Assembly (NCBI GenBank): GCA_014871385.1
Contig: CM026421.1
Location: forward strand, 17,901,048 to 17,965,047
From: Ceratodon purpureus
Taxonomy: Eukaryota; Streptophyta; Bryopsida; Pseudoditrichales; Ditrichaceae
Direction of reading: 5' to 3'
Length of the DNA stretch: 64,000 nucleotides
In this document: in pieces, positions 1 through 12,483 of the stretch
How the letters are laid out: each line of letters starts with the position of its first letter
Numbering within the stretch: the first letter of the stretch is position 1
Position numbers and translations under genes: made by a program
The notes under the pieces: model-generated
Seen by the model: only the letters and a program-made list of their open reading frames with translations
What the model was told of the DNA's origin: nothing
Database searches by the model: none

Positions 1-252
1 CCTCCTCTTTCCTTTCTCCCTTCCTCTCTTCCTTGATTCTATTTTTAATGGGCCTCCGGCTCCCTTTTAGTAAATTTTATATTTTTAATGGAATCAAGGA
101 TTCCAAATTAGACTAAGACAATCCACTTAACTATTTTTAATTAATTATATATAATTTTTTATAAAAAAAATTATTAATTTCTTTTTCATCAATAAAAAAA
201 TTATAGAGACTTTTTGCCTCCTCCAATGGGAATCCTGGTTGGAGGGACCCTC
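1..252. repeat. MITE-like repeat, copy 1 (left end cut by window)
   Basis: This stretch is a diverged direct copy of the element at 3222-3455. Shared blocks occur in the same order: a CT-rich start, 'tagtaaattttatatttttaatg', a block near 'ccaaattagac', the phrase 'tagagactttttgcctcctccaatg' and the end 'tggttggaggga'. The left terminus lies before the window, so no target duplication can be read. It has no coding potential. Confidence 0.55.
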
Positions 253-395
253 GTCATTAAGAGGAGGGCAAGGTTTATTAAAGGGGCAATATTTTTATCT
301 GCAGAAAAACCTAGTTGAAATCACATACAACCAATGAGATATATTTTAATTTTTTAATTCAAAAAAAAATAAAAATGGTTCCATATCATAAAACC

Positions 396-525
396 TTAGG
401 CCCTCTTTACACTAAAAATGAGAAGTCATGGAGAAAATCAGCAAAGGGCCATGGCTCATTCTCGAGAAGTCCAATTTTGAATTAGACGTCTTTTGGATGT
501 AGTGTAAAGTGAGAAGTGGCCTAAA
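396..525. repeat. Short TIR element (MITE), about 130 bp
   Basis: The ends are inverted and similar: TTAGGCC followed by CTCTTTACACTA on the left, and the reverse complement TTTAGGCCACTT with CTTTACACTA on the right. The interior is non-coding. I cannot define the target duplication because both flanks are A-rich. This looks like a small non-autonomous DNA transposon of unassigned superfamily. Confidence 0.45.
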
Positions 526-3211
526 AACAACGTGGTGAATTTTTTAATACATTTTTAAATATAGGATTATGAAAATTTATTAAAAAGATAAAAATGATTG
601 GCTATGAGAATTTTGGCCGATTGGCTCCCATAATTTTAGTCACGCCCACCTTTTGAGGTGAGCCTGACTAAAAATCTAGGGGTCTTAAAAAATGTGCCTT
701 TTTGCTGCCACCAAGGACAAAAGTGCAGTCCATGTCATTTTCTCCTTGTTTCGTTCCTTGGGCTGAATTTTTGGCTATAAAATGACATTTCTTGGTCCTC
801 CCAATTTCTACGCATGTCATTGACTGAAAATTCTTTTCTCGCGGCCTATCGCCTCTAGTGTCAAGGGGGCCTAATCGTAAGTAGTCTATACTATTTTTCT
901 TGAAGGAAATTCTTTTGATAGTTATTTCAAATATTTCTAGACAAAATAACTTAAAAACTTCAACAACTATCTTTAAAATAATTCGAAATAAATGTAGGCT
1001 TGGTGAAGCTAGGAGAACAATAATGTAGAAATACCATAAATGGTGAGCTCCCCAATTACCATATTGTAGATTTGTGCTTTGTGGTGGCATGCAGTACATG
1101 AAATCGCCGTCATGCACTAAAATCAATGAATATTTGTCGCAACTTGATTGGCCTAGAAATATCAATTTAAGGTGTGTAGAGTAGTCAACTCAAGGTGAGC
1201 ATGATATTGGTTTTAGAACAGTCTATGACATCATAAGGGGGTCAAACTTACTTTACACTTTGAAAAATTGTAGGAAATTATCTACTTGATAGAGAAAGAT
1301 GAAACCACTTCGACTCATCACGATTTCTTCTTCTCCATATGTGTAAAAATTCTCAAAAAAATACACCCATTTCTCATATGCAAATCTCCTTATTTTCACC
1401 GTTTATGATATTTCTACCTTCAGTGAGTTTTTTTTTCCTTTCAATAAGCAGTGTTTTAACTGGGGAAATATTGTTATACTAAAGGCAAAATAGTGGTCAA
1501 AGATACATGTTTCCATTCATATTGGTTGTTACACACAACCATGAGGAACATGCCAGTTGGGTCAAGTACGTATGCATGTGCATTAGCAAAATCCAATGGA
1601 TCTTGAATGTCTAACCTTGAACAGATCAAGACTACTTTTATTTTATTTTTCCCCTTTCTTCACAAGGAAAGAGAACCTTTACTGCAGAAAGAATGGGAAC
1701 AACACCATAGCCAAGCCAGGTAACAGACCAAGAGTTTCAAATGCAGCAGTACCGTATGTCGATAGCAGATTCGTTTACCTTTTGAACAGATATTTATTTG
1801 TTTTGGAAAAATAAGGTTCGTTTCCCAAAAATTTAATTTTTTCAAAGAAAAACCACTAGAAACATTCTTAGATGGATTCAAAATAGAAAAATATCACATA
1901 AAATAATTTCTCATATTTTCATTTTTCCATCATAAAAAATTTCAATTTTTTGTTTTCTTTTTAAGAATTATATATGAACAAACATGCTACTGACGTAATC
2001 ATGCATCATGGCAAGCTTGACGTGCAGAATGTTCACTGGTTCACTCAAAGTGCTCAAGTTCATTTGTTCCTAGTGATATATTAGAGTTATTTGTAAAGGT
2101 ATTTAATATGTGACATAGATACCGTGAGTTTTGATTGAGGATGATTTTCTTTTATTTTTCTAAATAGCTAATAGATATGGAAAAGCTTGGTGGTCTCATA
2201 ATATTTGGTGTGTAAAAGATTGGTGGTCTTCAATCCCCAAGGGACATGTTGTATTCTTAAAAATATAGTGGTAAATTATTTTTATTTCAACAGTTCTCTT
2301 ATCTTTTCTAAAAATTTAGCAATTCAAAAAGTTTAACCGTAAGATCTTAAAGACCATGGTAATGTGGTTTTGGTGCACATAATTTGAAAAATTGTAAGTT
2401 ACAAATATTTTCAAAAGTATTTTTCACCTAATGATCAAATTGTGAAGCGACCATCAAATATTTCTAATACATTTCATTCAATTTTCAAAGTGCTAAAGAA
2501 CAACACTATACAACTAATATTAGAGGCAAAATGAGCTTCCTAAGATCAAAATCTAGAAGACTATATCTTCTATATATCATACTTGGATCTTTTGAGCGAT
2601 GTATTTTGCTTATAACTCTTGTTTAGACCATTTGCAAAAAATGTAAGACCATCTCTATACGACTAATATTGAGGATGATTTGAGCTTTTAAAGATCAAAT
2701 GTTATATTTTTAGGACTTACTCAAATCTTGCTTATGATGTATGCATCTCTTGGTGTTCAACTAGGTTCATTCAATGAGTCCACAATCAAGAGCCATCTCC
2801 AAGTAGTGAATGGAATATGCACGATTGAAGTTGTTGGTTGAGAATTTAGGCATTGACAGTGATAGGGAATTCAAATGAGTTTGCTTATAAGGCCCCGTAT
2901 GTCTGTATTAAATACAGAAACTCTGCGTTTGGATGTTGATATTTGCAAATGATGGGGCCAACAGGCTGATGTTCACACAACAAATCCAACCAAATAAGTC
3001 ATGCTCTGCACTGTACGTACATCAGGTCTCCTGCATCTTTTTTGCTACGCAACAAGCTTGGGGTCCATCTTCCTTTCAAAAACCCAAAAAAAAGTCCACA
3101 TTGTCTCATTTCTACGGCAGATTTGTGGAAATTATAGCCACCAAACTCCAAAACTGTAGAATGTCCCTAAGAATATCAAGATTCCCAGACAATAAACCTC
3201 GCCCTCGTCTC
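526..3211. other. AT-rich intergenic DNA, no gene recognised
   Basis: Open frames here are short, overlap on both strands and resemble no family I know. The segment 2330-2700 holds a diverged copy of the internal 'CCGTAAGATCTTA...TGTGAGATTATAA' module found inside the TTAA-flanked elements, but no complete ends. A frame at 2933-3346 begins with a plausible ATG but has low-complexity content and runs into the MITE at 3222, so I do not call it a gene. Confidence 0.5.
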
Positions 3212-3221
3212 AATGACAAGG

Positions 3222-3455
3222 TAGGGCCTCCCCTCCTCCTCCCTCTCCCCTCTCATATTAGTTTTTATAATCCCATTTTAGTAATTTTGATATTTTTAAT
3301 GAATCCAATGATCCCAAATTTGACAATGGAGGACCCACTAAGTTAATTTTAGGTAATTTATTCAATTTTTAAAAATTTCAATTTTTTTTTTTCATCGACA
3401 AAACATTTATAGAGGGCTTTTTGCCCCCTCCAATGGATGCCCTGGTTGAGGGCCT
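3222..3455. repeat. MITE copy 2 with about 10-bp target duplication
   Basis: The element is bounded by a direct repeat AATGACAAGG at 3212-3221 and 3456-3465. Inside, the ends are weakly inverted (TAGGGCCTC on the left, AGGCCCTC as reverse complement of the right end). A 9-10-bp duplication suggests a Mutator-like MITE. It is about 234 bp and non-coding. Copy 1 lies at 1-252 in the same orientation. Confidence 0.6.
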
Positions 3456-3779
3456 AATGACAAGGACAAGGCTTATTGCCGAGGTCAAATTCAACCTCCT
3501 ACAAAAAAAAAATCATCTTTTTGTATCGAGATGAGGTCATTGTGATGTTGTTTAGATCCATGAGTACAAAAGATGTTCAACTTTGCTTAAATAAGTACCA
3601 AAAAATATCAAAATTTACGTAAACTTTAATTAACACCTAAATAAGAACTTGAAAATCCATTTATTATGAAAAGTAGTCCAACTTTACAAAAAAAAAATCA
3701 ATAGGTGTTTGTGTTTGGTGAATTGGACATCCATTTTCATGTGATCTTGTTGTTTTCATGACATTCAGAAATCACTCTT

Positions 3780-4021
3780 TTAACCCTTAAAGGACATATG
3801 CTTTCCTGATACGACACCCAAAATCTCTTTTAAACTCCATTTTAAGCACGATTCTATTTTCAATTTGCTTTTACTCTATTCTAAAAAAGTATAGATCTCT
3901 TTAAGGTGCTCGATTTGGCATTCTAAAAATCTCATTTGGTATAATGGAGTTTAAGTTATGAGCAAGATTCTCTCAAAAAAAAACCCTGCCCCTAGGGCTG
4001 GATATGACGTTTAAAGGTTAA
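3780..4021. mobile_element. TTAA-flanked MITE 'E', 242 bp
   Basis: TTAA occurs at both ends (3780-3783, 4018-4021). The TIR is about 22 bp: the left end reads TTAACCCTTAAAGGACATAT and the right end as reverse complement reads TTAACCTTTAAACGTCATAT, with 3 mismatches. Internal arms around 'aaactccattttaagc' and 'ggagtttaagttatgagc' are also roughly inverted, so the element could fold as a long hairpin. It is the shortest member of the family in the window and has no coding capacity. Confidence 0.7.
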
Positions 4022-4328
4022 ACATTTTTCATCAAAGGTATCATTATTTCTTAGAATTAATTTGTTGTGTCATGTTCAATTTAGCCATTCATGTAACTGG
4101 TTCAAGTTCAATTTCACCAACTTGTTCTACATTGCACAAAACACAATTTGTGTAATCTATTAATTTTCATTATCTTTATTACAATAGCAAAGTGTTTGAG
4201 TTGTTATAGAAAAATCAAATGTAGTTTGGAATGCATTCAAATTTCCTTTGCATAATCTATAGTTAATCAAATACATCCTTGTTTTATCAATTAATTTTGA
4301 ACATCTGCTTATTTCACATTGATTAATT

Positions 4329-5417
4329 TTAACCCTTAAAGTTTTTGGCCATAAAATCCCAAATTTTGCCTCAATTCTGCCCTGTTTAGTTCAAGGTAGA
4401 ATTATGCAAATTCGAATGTATTTTAAAGAATCTAACCGTATGATTTAGTACCTAACTTGTACATGTATGTGTACACAAAATTTTGGATTGTAACTCCTCA
4501 CCGTTTGGAAGATCATAAGGTTTGAACTTGAGAGAAAAGGTTTTTTTGGTACTGCCCGGTAGGGATAGCCACCCTTTGGAGAGTGAAACAACCAATTTTT
4601 TGAGATCGTGTGGTTGGAGGCTCTTTAGTTTTGGATTCTAAAGTGAGTTGAGAGTATGCTCAAAAAAATTGAAGACATTTCAACACACAGAAGCATTCGA
4701 AAACCACATTTCCAGTGATGGGAGTCAAATGAAATGCATATACACTGGCTCTTTTTCCACACTACAAAAGCCTAAGAGGATCATCTATTTGTGAAATCCA
4801 AACGGTGTATACATGCATTTGTATGGAAAAGAAATTGTACATGAAAAAAATCCAAAAAATAAATAAATCTAAATAGATATGAATTTTACAGCATATACTG
4901 TGGTTTAGGAGGAGAAAATGGTGAAGGAAAATGGAGGACGAAGGTGACCCAATCACTATTGATCTGTCTGAAAGTTTTTATAAAACTTGGAACTTTGAGT
5001 AAATATATCTCAAGATCCGTACGGTCAAAATTTACAAAACTTGGTATATATACTAATTGGATGGCTCTGAACAAGATCTTATGGTTGGACTTTTCAAAAT
5101 CAAGTTTAAAAAAAAATTGTGATACGATTTCAGAAAGGATCATTTGGAAGTCACTGTAGACTCCCACATATTTGGTACACCACTCCCATCGGCCACAAAC
5201 CTGCCCCAACTGCCCTGAATTGAATTTTGCTCTTTAAACACAAATTATTTTTTAACTACGGGCCCGATGAAAGTAAAATTTGGTCTTGTTAGAAAGATAT
5301 GACAATTTCCCATGCTGTGCCAAAGTTACAACCACATCCGGTAAAATTTGACTTATAGGGAGCCTGACCGGACCCTAAATCATACCAAAACTGTTGAGTT
5401 GTTGCTTTAGGGATTAA
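4329..5417. mobile_element. TTAA-flanked element 'J' (subfamily H/I/J), about 1.09 kb
   Basis: The left end is TTAACCCTTAAAGTTTTTGG and the right end is GTTGCTTTAGGGATTAA. The interior matches element I (44363-45209) in the same orientation: the block 4436-4530 ('...tagtacctaacttgtacatg...caccgtttgg...') and the block 5280-5417 ('...tggtcttgttagaaagatatga...atcataccaaaactgttgag'). It matches H (35795-36601) in reverse. Two short open frames inside (4886-5209 minus, 4944-5159 plus) are shadows of non-coding repeat sequence. Confidence 0.65.
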
Positions 5418-5936
5418 AGATAGCAATGTTCATGATACTACATAAAAAATTAAACTAATAACATCCATTCCATAAACATTTGTCTTAAAATATTTTTGAA
5501 ATTCAAATTAAATTTTAAATGTGAAAGATAGTCTAAATTTTATAGACTAAAAAGCTTCCAAAATGAACTTCATCATATCATGGTTGTTATCCAATAAAAT
5601 CTTCATAACATTTCTAAATGAAGTGAGATTTCACTACAAGGATTAGATTTGAATTTGATTTTGATCCAAGTATTCTCTTTAAAATTAAATTAAATGAATA
5701 AAAAATATTCCTTAAAGTGTCTGTTAATAAAAGTGTCAAAATAAACATTTGGTGCACTTATCGACTGGAATTTTATTTTTTTATTTTTTTATTTTTTTAA
5801 AAGTACAATGAATGGTGAAGGAGCATAATTCTCTCAAAAATTAAAATTTACAAGAATCACTTATTTTGTATTCTTAAAGATCTAGATTGAAATGGAATGT
5901 AGAAATTTCACCAATGTGGTTATCATAAATATTCTT

Positions 5937-6755
5937 GTAACCCCTAAAGGACGAAGCAACCACTTTTGGGTTGCGCAGAAAATAGAAAACCCAGTAAAAT
6001 GCACTAGAAGAGTCAGATTTGAGTGTTTCTTGTTCCTAACCTATTAAGAATCAATTTGGCAATAAGAATACGCTAAAATTTTAGTGAAAAAATGAAACCC
6101 TGATTTAGAAAAAATAAGGAACATCGGTCGGTCCTATGTTTCTGTAGTGAAGTTAGTGTTTCTAGAGAGACAATATTTCAACTGTACTTTGAGCACATGT
6201 GCACTGAAATGAAGATCTCTGCTTGTGGATTTTTTTTAGCATTGTTTTTTGGAGGAATGCTTGTATGACCACTACTTTATGGCTTCACCATTTTGGATTT
6301 ATCAAAAACCCTTTTGAATTTGCCAAAAAGTGCCATGTTGAAAAAAATTAAAATTTAGAGTGAGACTTATGCCAAACCTATTTTCTCCAAATTAGTAACT
6401 TGGTAAATCTTTAAAAAAAATGTGCATGTTCCTAACATAGTAGAGAAGAGAATCAACTTTAGTTGCCAAGTTTTTATGAATTTTTGAAGTAGCAAATTTT
6501 AGTCAACGATGGAAACTCACTGTTAGTATTTCAGAAATTCAGTAATCTTCCCAACTTCACATGTTATTATCTCTCAATCCGTTGCTTCCCCAAACCGAAA
6601 ATTTGGTATACATTTGGGTAGCCCACTACTTTCAAAGATCTTATGGCTAAATTGCTTATGGTGATTTTCAAATTTCTCTCACTTTATAAAATGCAAAAAT
6701 GGCACAATAGGTACTCAAAAACTGTGGAAATAACCCTCCGTCCTTTAGGGGTTAA
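5937..6755. mobile_element. TTAA-family element 'F', about 0.82 kb
   Basis: The left end reads GTAACCCCTAAAGGACGAAG and the right end, reverse complemented, reads TTAACCCCTAAAGGACGGAG. The TIR matches for 18 of 20 bases. The left tetranucleotide is GTAA rather than TTAA, probably a point change in the target duplication. The interior is AT-rich and non-coding. Confidence 0.65.
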
Positions 6756-7259
6756 ATTAAGAATGGATTAGCAAGTAGATTAAAATATCACAACATTTTA
6801 ATAATTACAACCATTTAAATTTGGTCTTCCCTACTCAAAGAGGTTTATACTGAGCAAGTTGTTTAACGTCATCTTCAAACAAAATGGTAAAAGAACATGT
6901 TTATGAAAAATGTACTAGAAAGCATTGGTGTATCAAAAATTCGGTTTTGAATTAATTTTTTTACGAAGTAAGCACCATCTACAATTGTACCCCAAATCTA
7001 AACTACCCCGTCTTCCCCAAATCTTCACAAAACCTTGGATTGATGTCATGTTCAACAAGATTTAACCCAAATTTTCCTTATAAGAAATTTCACACATTAC
7101 GCACATCTTCATCGCAATAGTTGAAGTCATTTCACGCATCAACAATCAGTGTTGTAAATATTATAGAAAAGGTCACAGATACATTGCCGAGAAATATTCT
7201 AGATAAAAAAAGAAAAGGTGATGAATATATTACCGAATAACAGTCTCAAGAAAAGACCG

Positions 7260-7935
7260 ACCTCATGAATCGAAATGGCGCAACAGTTGACGCGAAGTCC
7301 GCAGCGATGGCAGATATTTGTTAAATTTCCGGAAATGCATAAGATAGATAAACCTGGGGAGGGAATCTGGGGGACTGGAGAGGCGTTGGCATGTGCATGG
7401 GCATGGGTGCAGGCATGGAGGGTCGTGGGAGGGAGGGAGAGAGGGATGAGATGGGTGCAGATGAAGTGGAATCCAAGCACCCAACGTGCAACGCAGCAGT
7501 GGGGCACTGTGGGCGTCAGGAAAAGCAGGGCCCGAGTTGAACAGGTCTCTCGCTGTGTGGGAGCTCCAGACAAGCGAGGGAGGGCCCGCTGTGAATGATT
7601 ACGATGATGCAGCAAGCGAGGAGTCTAACGACCTGCCACTCGATTCGCCCTCCGTCCATGTGAGGCAGTGGGTTCCTTGGGATTCACACAACGGCAGCGG
7701 AAGCGGGGATGGGAGAGGACTCAGGAGGGGAGAGAGGAGGCGCCGCTGCCATTGAAGGTGGTTGTGGCGTGATTGGGGGCGTCGCAGCGGGACATCAGTT
7801 GCGGATTTCCTTTCCCCATGCCCCTCCGTTCCCGGCCCCACTCCTCCGTTGCCGATGTCCATGTGATTGTGAGTTTTCGGACTGGTTTCCGCCCTTGAAC
7901 GCCGGCAGTATGAATAGCAGCCCATGGCTCTAGAT
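7260..7935. other. GC-rich island, no gene recognised
   Basis: Base composition changes sharply from AT-rich flanks to G-rich plus-strand sequence, with runs such as 'gggagggagggagagaggg' and 'ggggatgggagaggactc'. Several frames stay open on both strands, as expected for GC-rich DNA, and none shows a known domain. It ends exactly where the 51-bp tandem array begins. It may be the remains of a host promoter or first exon, or of a captured fragment; I cannot tell which. Confidence 0.4.
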
Positions 7936-7949
7936 CTTCGTCTTTATTT

Positions 7950-8450
7950 ATGGTATTTTTAAGGAAGCCATAATTCAGGAGATAATGAGGGAAAAGAATT
8001 GATGGTATTTAAAAATATACCAATGCAGAAGATAATGGGGGAAAAAGAATTATGGTATTTTAAGAATATCCTAATGTAGGAGAAAATGAAGGAAAAAGAA
8101 TTGTGGTATTTTAAGAAATTTCTAATGTAGGAGATTATGAAGGAAAAAGAAACTATGGTATTTCAAAGAAAGTCATGATTTAGGAGATGATGAAGGGAAG
8201 GAATTTATGGTATTTAAAAATATACCAATGCAGAAGATAATGGGGGAAAAAGAATTATGGTATTTTAAGAATATCCTAATGTAGGAGATAATGGAGGAAA
8301 AAGAATTGTGGTATTATAAGAATTTCTAATGTAGGAGATTATGAAGGAAAAAGAAACTATGGTATTTCAAGGAAGTCATGATTTATGAGATGATGAAGGG
8401 AAGGAATTTGAGGTATTTTAAGAATGTTGTAGTGTAAGAGATAATGGAGT
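7950..8450. repeat. 51-bp tandem array with 205-bp higher-order period
   Basis: About ten units begin with (A/G)TGGTATTT at 7950, 8002, 8052, 8103, 8155, 8207, 8257, 8308, 8359 and about 8410. Typical unit content is 'atggtattttaagaatatcctaatgtaggagataatgggggaaaaagaatt' in shorter pieces. Units four apart are much more alike than neighbours: 8002 pairs with 8207, 8052 with 8257, 8103 with 8308 and 8155 with 8359, each 204-205 bp apart. A four-unit block was therefore duplicated as a whole. Confidence 0.85.
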
Positions 8451-9879
8451 AAAGATTCCAAAAGTTGATAAATGAATTGATGGCTTTTGTGATGGTTGAG
8501 TGTTAAACCGGTAGTCACCGCATTCAATGCCAAGGTTATCTTAGCGATTCTATATTTGGAGTCAAACAAACTTGACTACTTCTTTGGTTTGCTGAAAGCT
8601 CCGAGAGAGGTGGAGAGACCTCACAAGATTAGGATTTCAAATGGTGTAGAGTGTGTCCCCGCTTAATATACGCGGACTCTCGGCTTAATGGATTTAGAAA
8701 GGCTTCTTTTTGCAAATTCTTTTAAAGATTGAAGTGTAGGGAATTTAATGTTTGGTTGTCATTTTCTTAGATTTTGAATCTTGTTCATGAAAGCAGAATT
8801 TAACATTTGGAAAATGACGGTTAGGTGTAATCTTTCTCAAAAATGTTTAGATTCTTCTGTAGTATAGTAAAGAAAGAAAGAGAATGTTATATCTTTGGAG
8901 GAAATTGACATGAGTGAAGTGTTTGTTCCAAAACTAAGCTCGAGTCTATATAGTATAGCAAGCAATGAAGTTATAGATCCAAAAATTGATTATTAGAAAA
9001 TAACATTTTTTTCTTTAGTCTTATAATGTAATTGCTTTTGAAGTATTGCAGATATAAATGGAAGTTAAATGCAAAATTCCAATGATGAATTTTTATAGTA
9101 TTGTTTCTATAAATAATATGGATTATTTATGGATTTATGAAAATTCAAAGAAAGATAATAATGTTATAACCCCTAATTGACCATGACCATTTGTCACAAA
9201 AAACACTAAAAAATGTTATTTCTAAAGCAATATTAAAACTTTCTTTGCAATTCCTATTGTAGGAACTTACCTAACACTTCTAAAAGATTGGGCTTAAACA
9301 CTCCAATAAATTTGACAGCACATATTAGAAGGTTATAAAGTTTGAAGTAAAAAACATTGTTTTTTGAATCCTTTCCAAACATGATTAGTAGAATTTGGCT
9401 TCACTTTGTATCAAACTTTTGCACTACATAAATTGGAGGTTAAACAAATATGGTATAAATGATGTTATTTTATTACATACAAAATTTTAGACATATCAAA
9501 AAGATATATCATTGTGAAAAAATTGTGAAAGGGAATGACACTGAGAGTAGCTTTGCTAATTTCTGGATTATTACTAGGTGATAAAACTACAAAATGTCAT
9601 CTTTATAGCCTTTCTCCTAGGTAAATGACATAGTGGGTGTAAAAATACACAAAAGTTGCCCGACTACAAAGAAAATATGTAGAAAAAATTCTAAAAAATT
9701 TAAAGTCATATTGAGTTTTTTGTGAGATTTATAGACTAACGATCATAAGACTGATTTCAAGACGTTACCAAAAGCGTATGCAAGTGAACCAAAAACCAAT
9801 AATGAGTCTTATCAATTTCCACTGCTTTCATGTTGTTAATTTATGTTATTGCTAACTATTGGCTACTGCTAAGCCATTA
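8451..9879. other. AT-rich intergenic DNA
   Basis: No gene is recognised. A single TTAA-family end-like motif (TTATAACCCCTAATTGACC) lies at about 9165-9183 without an identifiable partner end, so it may be a truncated element. Confidence 0.4.
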
Positions 9880-10190
9880 CTTAATGGTTTATACTACTTC
9901 TTCTTATTAGTGCACCTAAACTAAGTCCTTGATCCTTCACAACATTGGTGAGTCTAAATTAAAGACCATATATATCTTATTTATAACAAATCTCAAATTA
10001 ATCATTATATATCTATGTTTAGAGTTTTAATTCTTTAGGATTTTTAAAGATGTCAATTACACACATCTATTTTTAAAAGGTGGTCTATAGTATATATTCA
10101 AAGTTGTAATAAAGGGGCTCTTAGATATATAATTGGCCCGTTAAATTTGTTAAATAACAACTTAGATTCTCACTTATTGAGGTTCATGAA
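9880..10190. repeat. Direct repeat left of the CACTA element (partner at 32860-33070)
   Basis: Blocks such as 'catatatatcttatt', 'aaatctcaaattaatca', 'taattggcccgttaaatt' recur at 32910-33060 as 'catatatatcttattc', 'aaattctcaaatcaatca' and 'taattggcctattaaatt', in the same order and orientation. Both copies lie outside the CACTA termini. This is a dispersed or duplicated host repeat that flanks the insertion. Confidence 0.55.
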
Positions 10191-10295
10191 AAGTTTATAA
10201 AGTTGTACAATGGATAAAGTTCAACTATCCAATTGTGGCAACAAAGGCAAAAATGTACAAGTGTACCAATAATTAGGACGGATTCCGATTCATTT

Positions 10296-10314
10296 CACTA
10301 GTAGGAATTCTGTC
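10296..10314 (+). repeat. CACTA left terminal inverted repeat
   Basis: The sequence is CACTAGTAGGAATTCTGTC, preceded by the TTT target duplication. It matches the right TIR in 18 of 19 positions. Confidence 0.95.
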
Positions 10315-11613
10315 CAGAGGGCTTCGAAAAAAATGACCCTGTGTCCAAATTAAGTCCTTTGTGACTCTGTTAATGACCTAGCTGCAAATGACATTAACTA
10401 GGACCGAACTCCAGTGACGTGTCTGCCTGTTGTAGTTCGAAGGGTAAAAACTGAGCCAGATACGAGTTACACAATTCCAGCGGGGTATAATTCAAGTCAC
10501 CTGAATGTACACGAGGATTAGAATGTTATAAAATCTTCTTGCTGTTGATCTGGAATTTTCAGATACCGTTTCCTCGTCATCTATGACATCTAATTACTAT
10601 TCTATGATTGTTATATAATGAACGAATGCCGGTAGAAGTCGCGGGCCCCATCGTTCGGAATAACAGGGATTAGACAGATCTTCGTAACGCACTTATTCTG
10701 GCAGGGCCAGAATTCATCACCACAAGCAAATGTGTCTTTATGAAATCTCCCACTTTTCAAGTACCTGAAAACTTTCTACAATCACCTTCGTCTGCTATTT
10801 TTCCATTCTGATTCGAAGATGTATAAACTTGCTTAAGGGGTGAATGTGGAAGTGCTATTCAGAGTAAGAGAGTATAGTCTACAAACGGTTTCCAGACATG
10901 TACAAGTCCAATTGGAAACCCCTGTTATCTTCGCATGTATACAATAACTCACTTACATAGTTACATGTGGTCTAATTAAATTAACAAACAGAATAGCGGA
11001 TTCATAGTTGTAGCATTCGATTTGAATGTAAAACAAAAAAAGAACAATAGACATTACAGTATATAACTTTTTTCATCACAATTTCTGATCAAATAAAACA
11101 ACATGATTGTACAATTCCTGAGGAGCATATCCATTAAAATAGTTGCTACTCACAGTTTTATTGAAGATCCAGGATAAAAACCAGACGCACAGTCTATTGC
11201 TCCCGGACCTGCCTTCCATTGACACAAAACAATAACTTATTTCTCTAACGAATTTCCTGGGTGGTAACAGTCTTTGCATTTCACAGCTCCCCTATCCAAA
11301 AACTCCGCGTTGACACATCAGGTATACATCACATATTCTGTGAACCTGCTACACTAAAAATCTCACAAACTCTTGAGCTTTGTTCTACTGACATGTACAC
11401 ATAGTCTGCATGGAATTATGTTGTTCGACATGGGACTCTAAGACCAAACTACCAGTTCACTCATACTAGAATGATGGAATGTTCAAGCGCAAACTAGGGT
11501 TGCTTTGCACGCACATCTCTTTAAGGGCTCATTATAAAACTGGGATCCCTCAAAACAGTTACCATGTAGCAAACTACAATTACTTCATTCTGTCATGTGA
11601 GAGGGTTGTTGTG
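10315..11613. other. CACTA left subterminal region
   Basis: This is about 1.3 kb between the TIR and the first cargo ORF. Subterminal zones of CACTA elements hold the binding sites for TnpA-type proteins. I did not identify a convincing short repeated motif by eye. Confidence 0.4.
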
Positions 11614-12093
11614 ATGGACGAGTTAGTAGAATCTGTGAGGAGGCTTACGACCGCAGAGATGAACACTCTGATCATAAGACTAGACATTCAGGTATTGAAG
11701 GCCGAGCTAAACTCAATTGACGTACCTGCACTTGGGGAGGCTTTGATAGACGCGCAGGAAGCTTATGAGAGTGAGCTCGATGTCCTTGCCAACATTCTTC
11801 AACTGTTCACCCCCGCACGTCCAAGGCGTGGACTGACCGATGTTGACAGGAGAGTTGGTAGGCATCTGAGAGATGTAATGAACACGAAGAATGCGAAGGA
11901 TGAAGCGACAAAGCGGTGGTGGCGTGGAACACGAAGATCCCAAAGTTTACAACACCAGATCAGGGTTGCGGAGGTAGAGCTCGCTGATCTTGAAGCCGTG
12001 GAACAACTCATTAGGGAGGATTGTTATGCGCCAATTATTGACTTAGCTCGTGGGTGGACAGGATGTAAGGCCGTTCGTAGGAACTCTCCATGA
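11614..12093 (+). CDS. Cargo ORF of unknown function, 159 aa
   Basis: The frame opens with ATG at 11614 (MDELVESVRRL) and ends at TGA 12093; it also stays open upstream to 11479, but the region before 11614 looks non-coding. The product is charged, largely helical in character and rich in Leu, Ala, Glu and Arg, with possible coiled-coil stretches (LADLEAVEQLIREDC near the C-terminus). There is no signal peptide, membrane segment or domain I recognise. It lies on the plus strand inside the CACTA element, just outside the captured CDPK fragment and convergent with it. It could be an element-specific accessory protein or a captured host exon. Codon use resembles real coding sequence, but expression is unproven. 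Confidence 0.5.
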   Translation: MDELVESVRRLTTAEMNTLIIRLDIQVLKAELNSIDVPALGEALIDAQEAYESELDVLANILQLFTPARPRRGLTDVDRRVGRHLRDVMNTKNAKDEATKRWWRGTRRSQSLQHQIRVAEVELADLEAVEQLIREDCYAPIIDLARGWTGCKAVRRNSP

Positions 12094-12483
12094 AATCTCC
12101 CTCTGTAACACCTTCACAACAACCATAATGTGAGAAATTTTGAGCTTACATTATACCATCTGACAAACAGTATGCAAATGTTATCAATCTGTTTTTCCAT
12201 AATGAATGTGTGAACCAAAGCTTTAATCAATCCCTATGCCCAGTTTACAAAACACTCATCTTCTTCGGTATAGTCATGTCTCTTCACTGTGAACTGTTTT
12301 GTCTTGTGCATTGTTTTCAATGGCAATCCGAACAAATACTTAATGAATCTTGTAGAAAATGTTGTTGCTATCCGATTACAATGTGCTATACACAGCCAAA
12401 AAAAAAGGAAGGATGTACTGCGGATGTCTACTGTTAAACAACATTGAGGGGGCTTTCACACATATGTCAAAGCGTGCACTCAC

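Noticed and set aside
7950..8450. CRISPR-like array
   Set aside because: Units are contiguous and diverged with no unique spacers, and the DNA is from a plant; it is a minisatellite.
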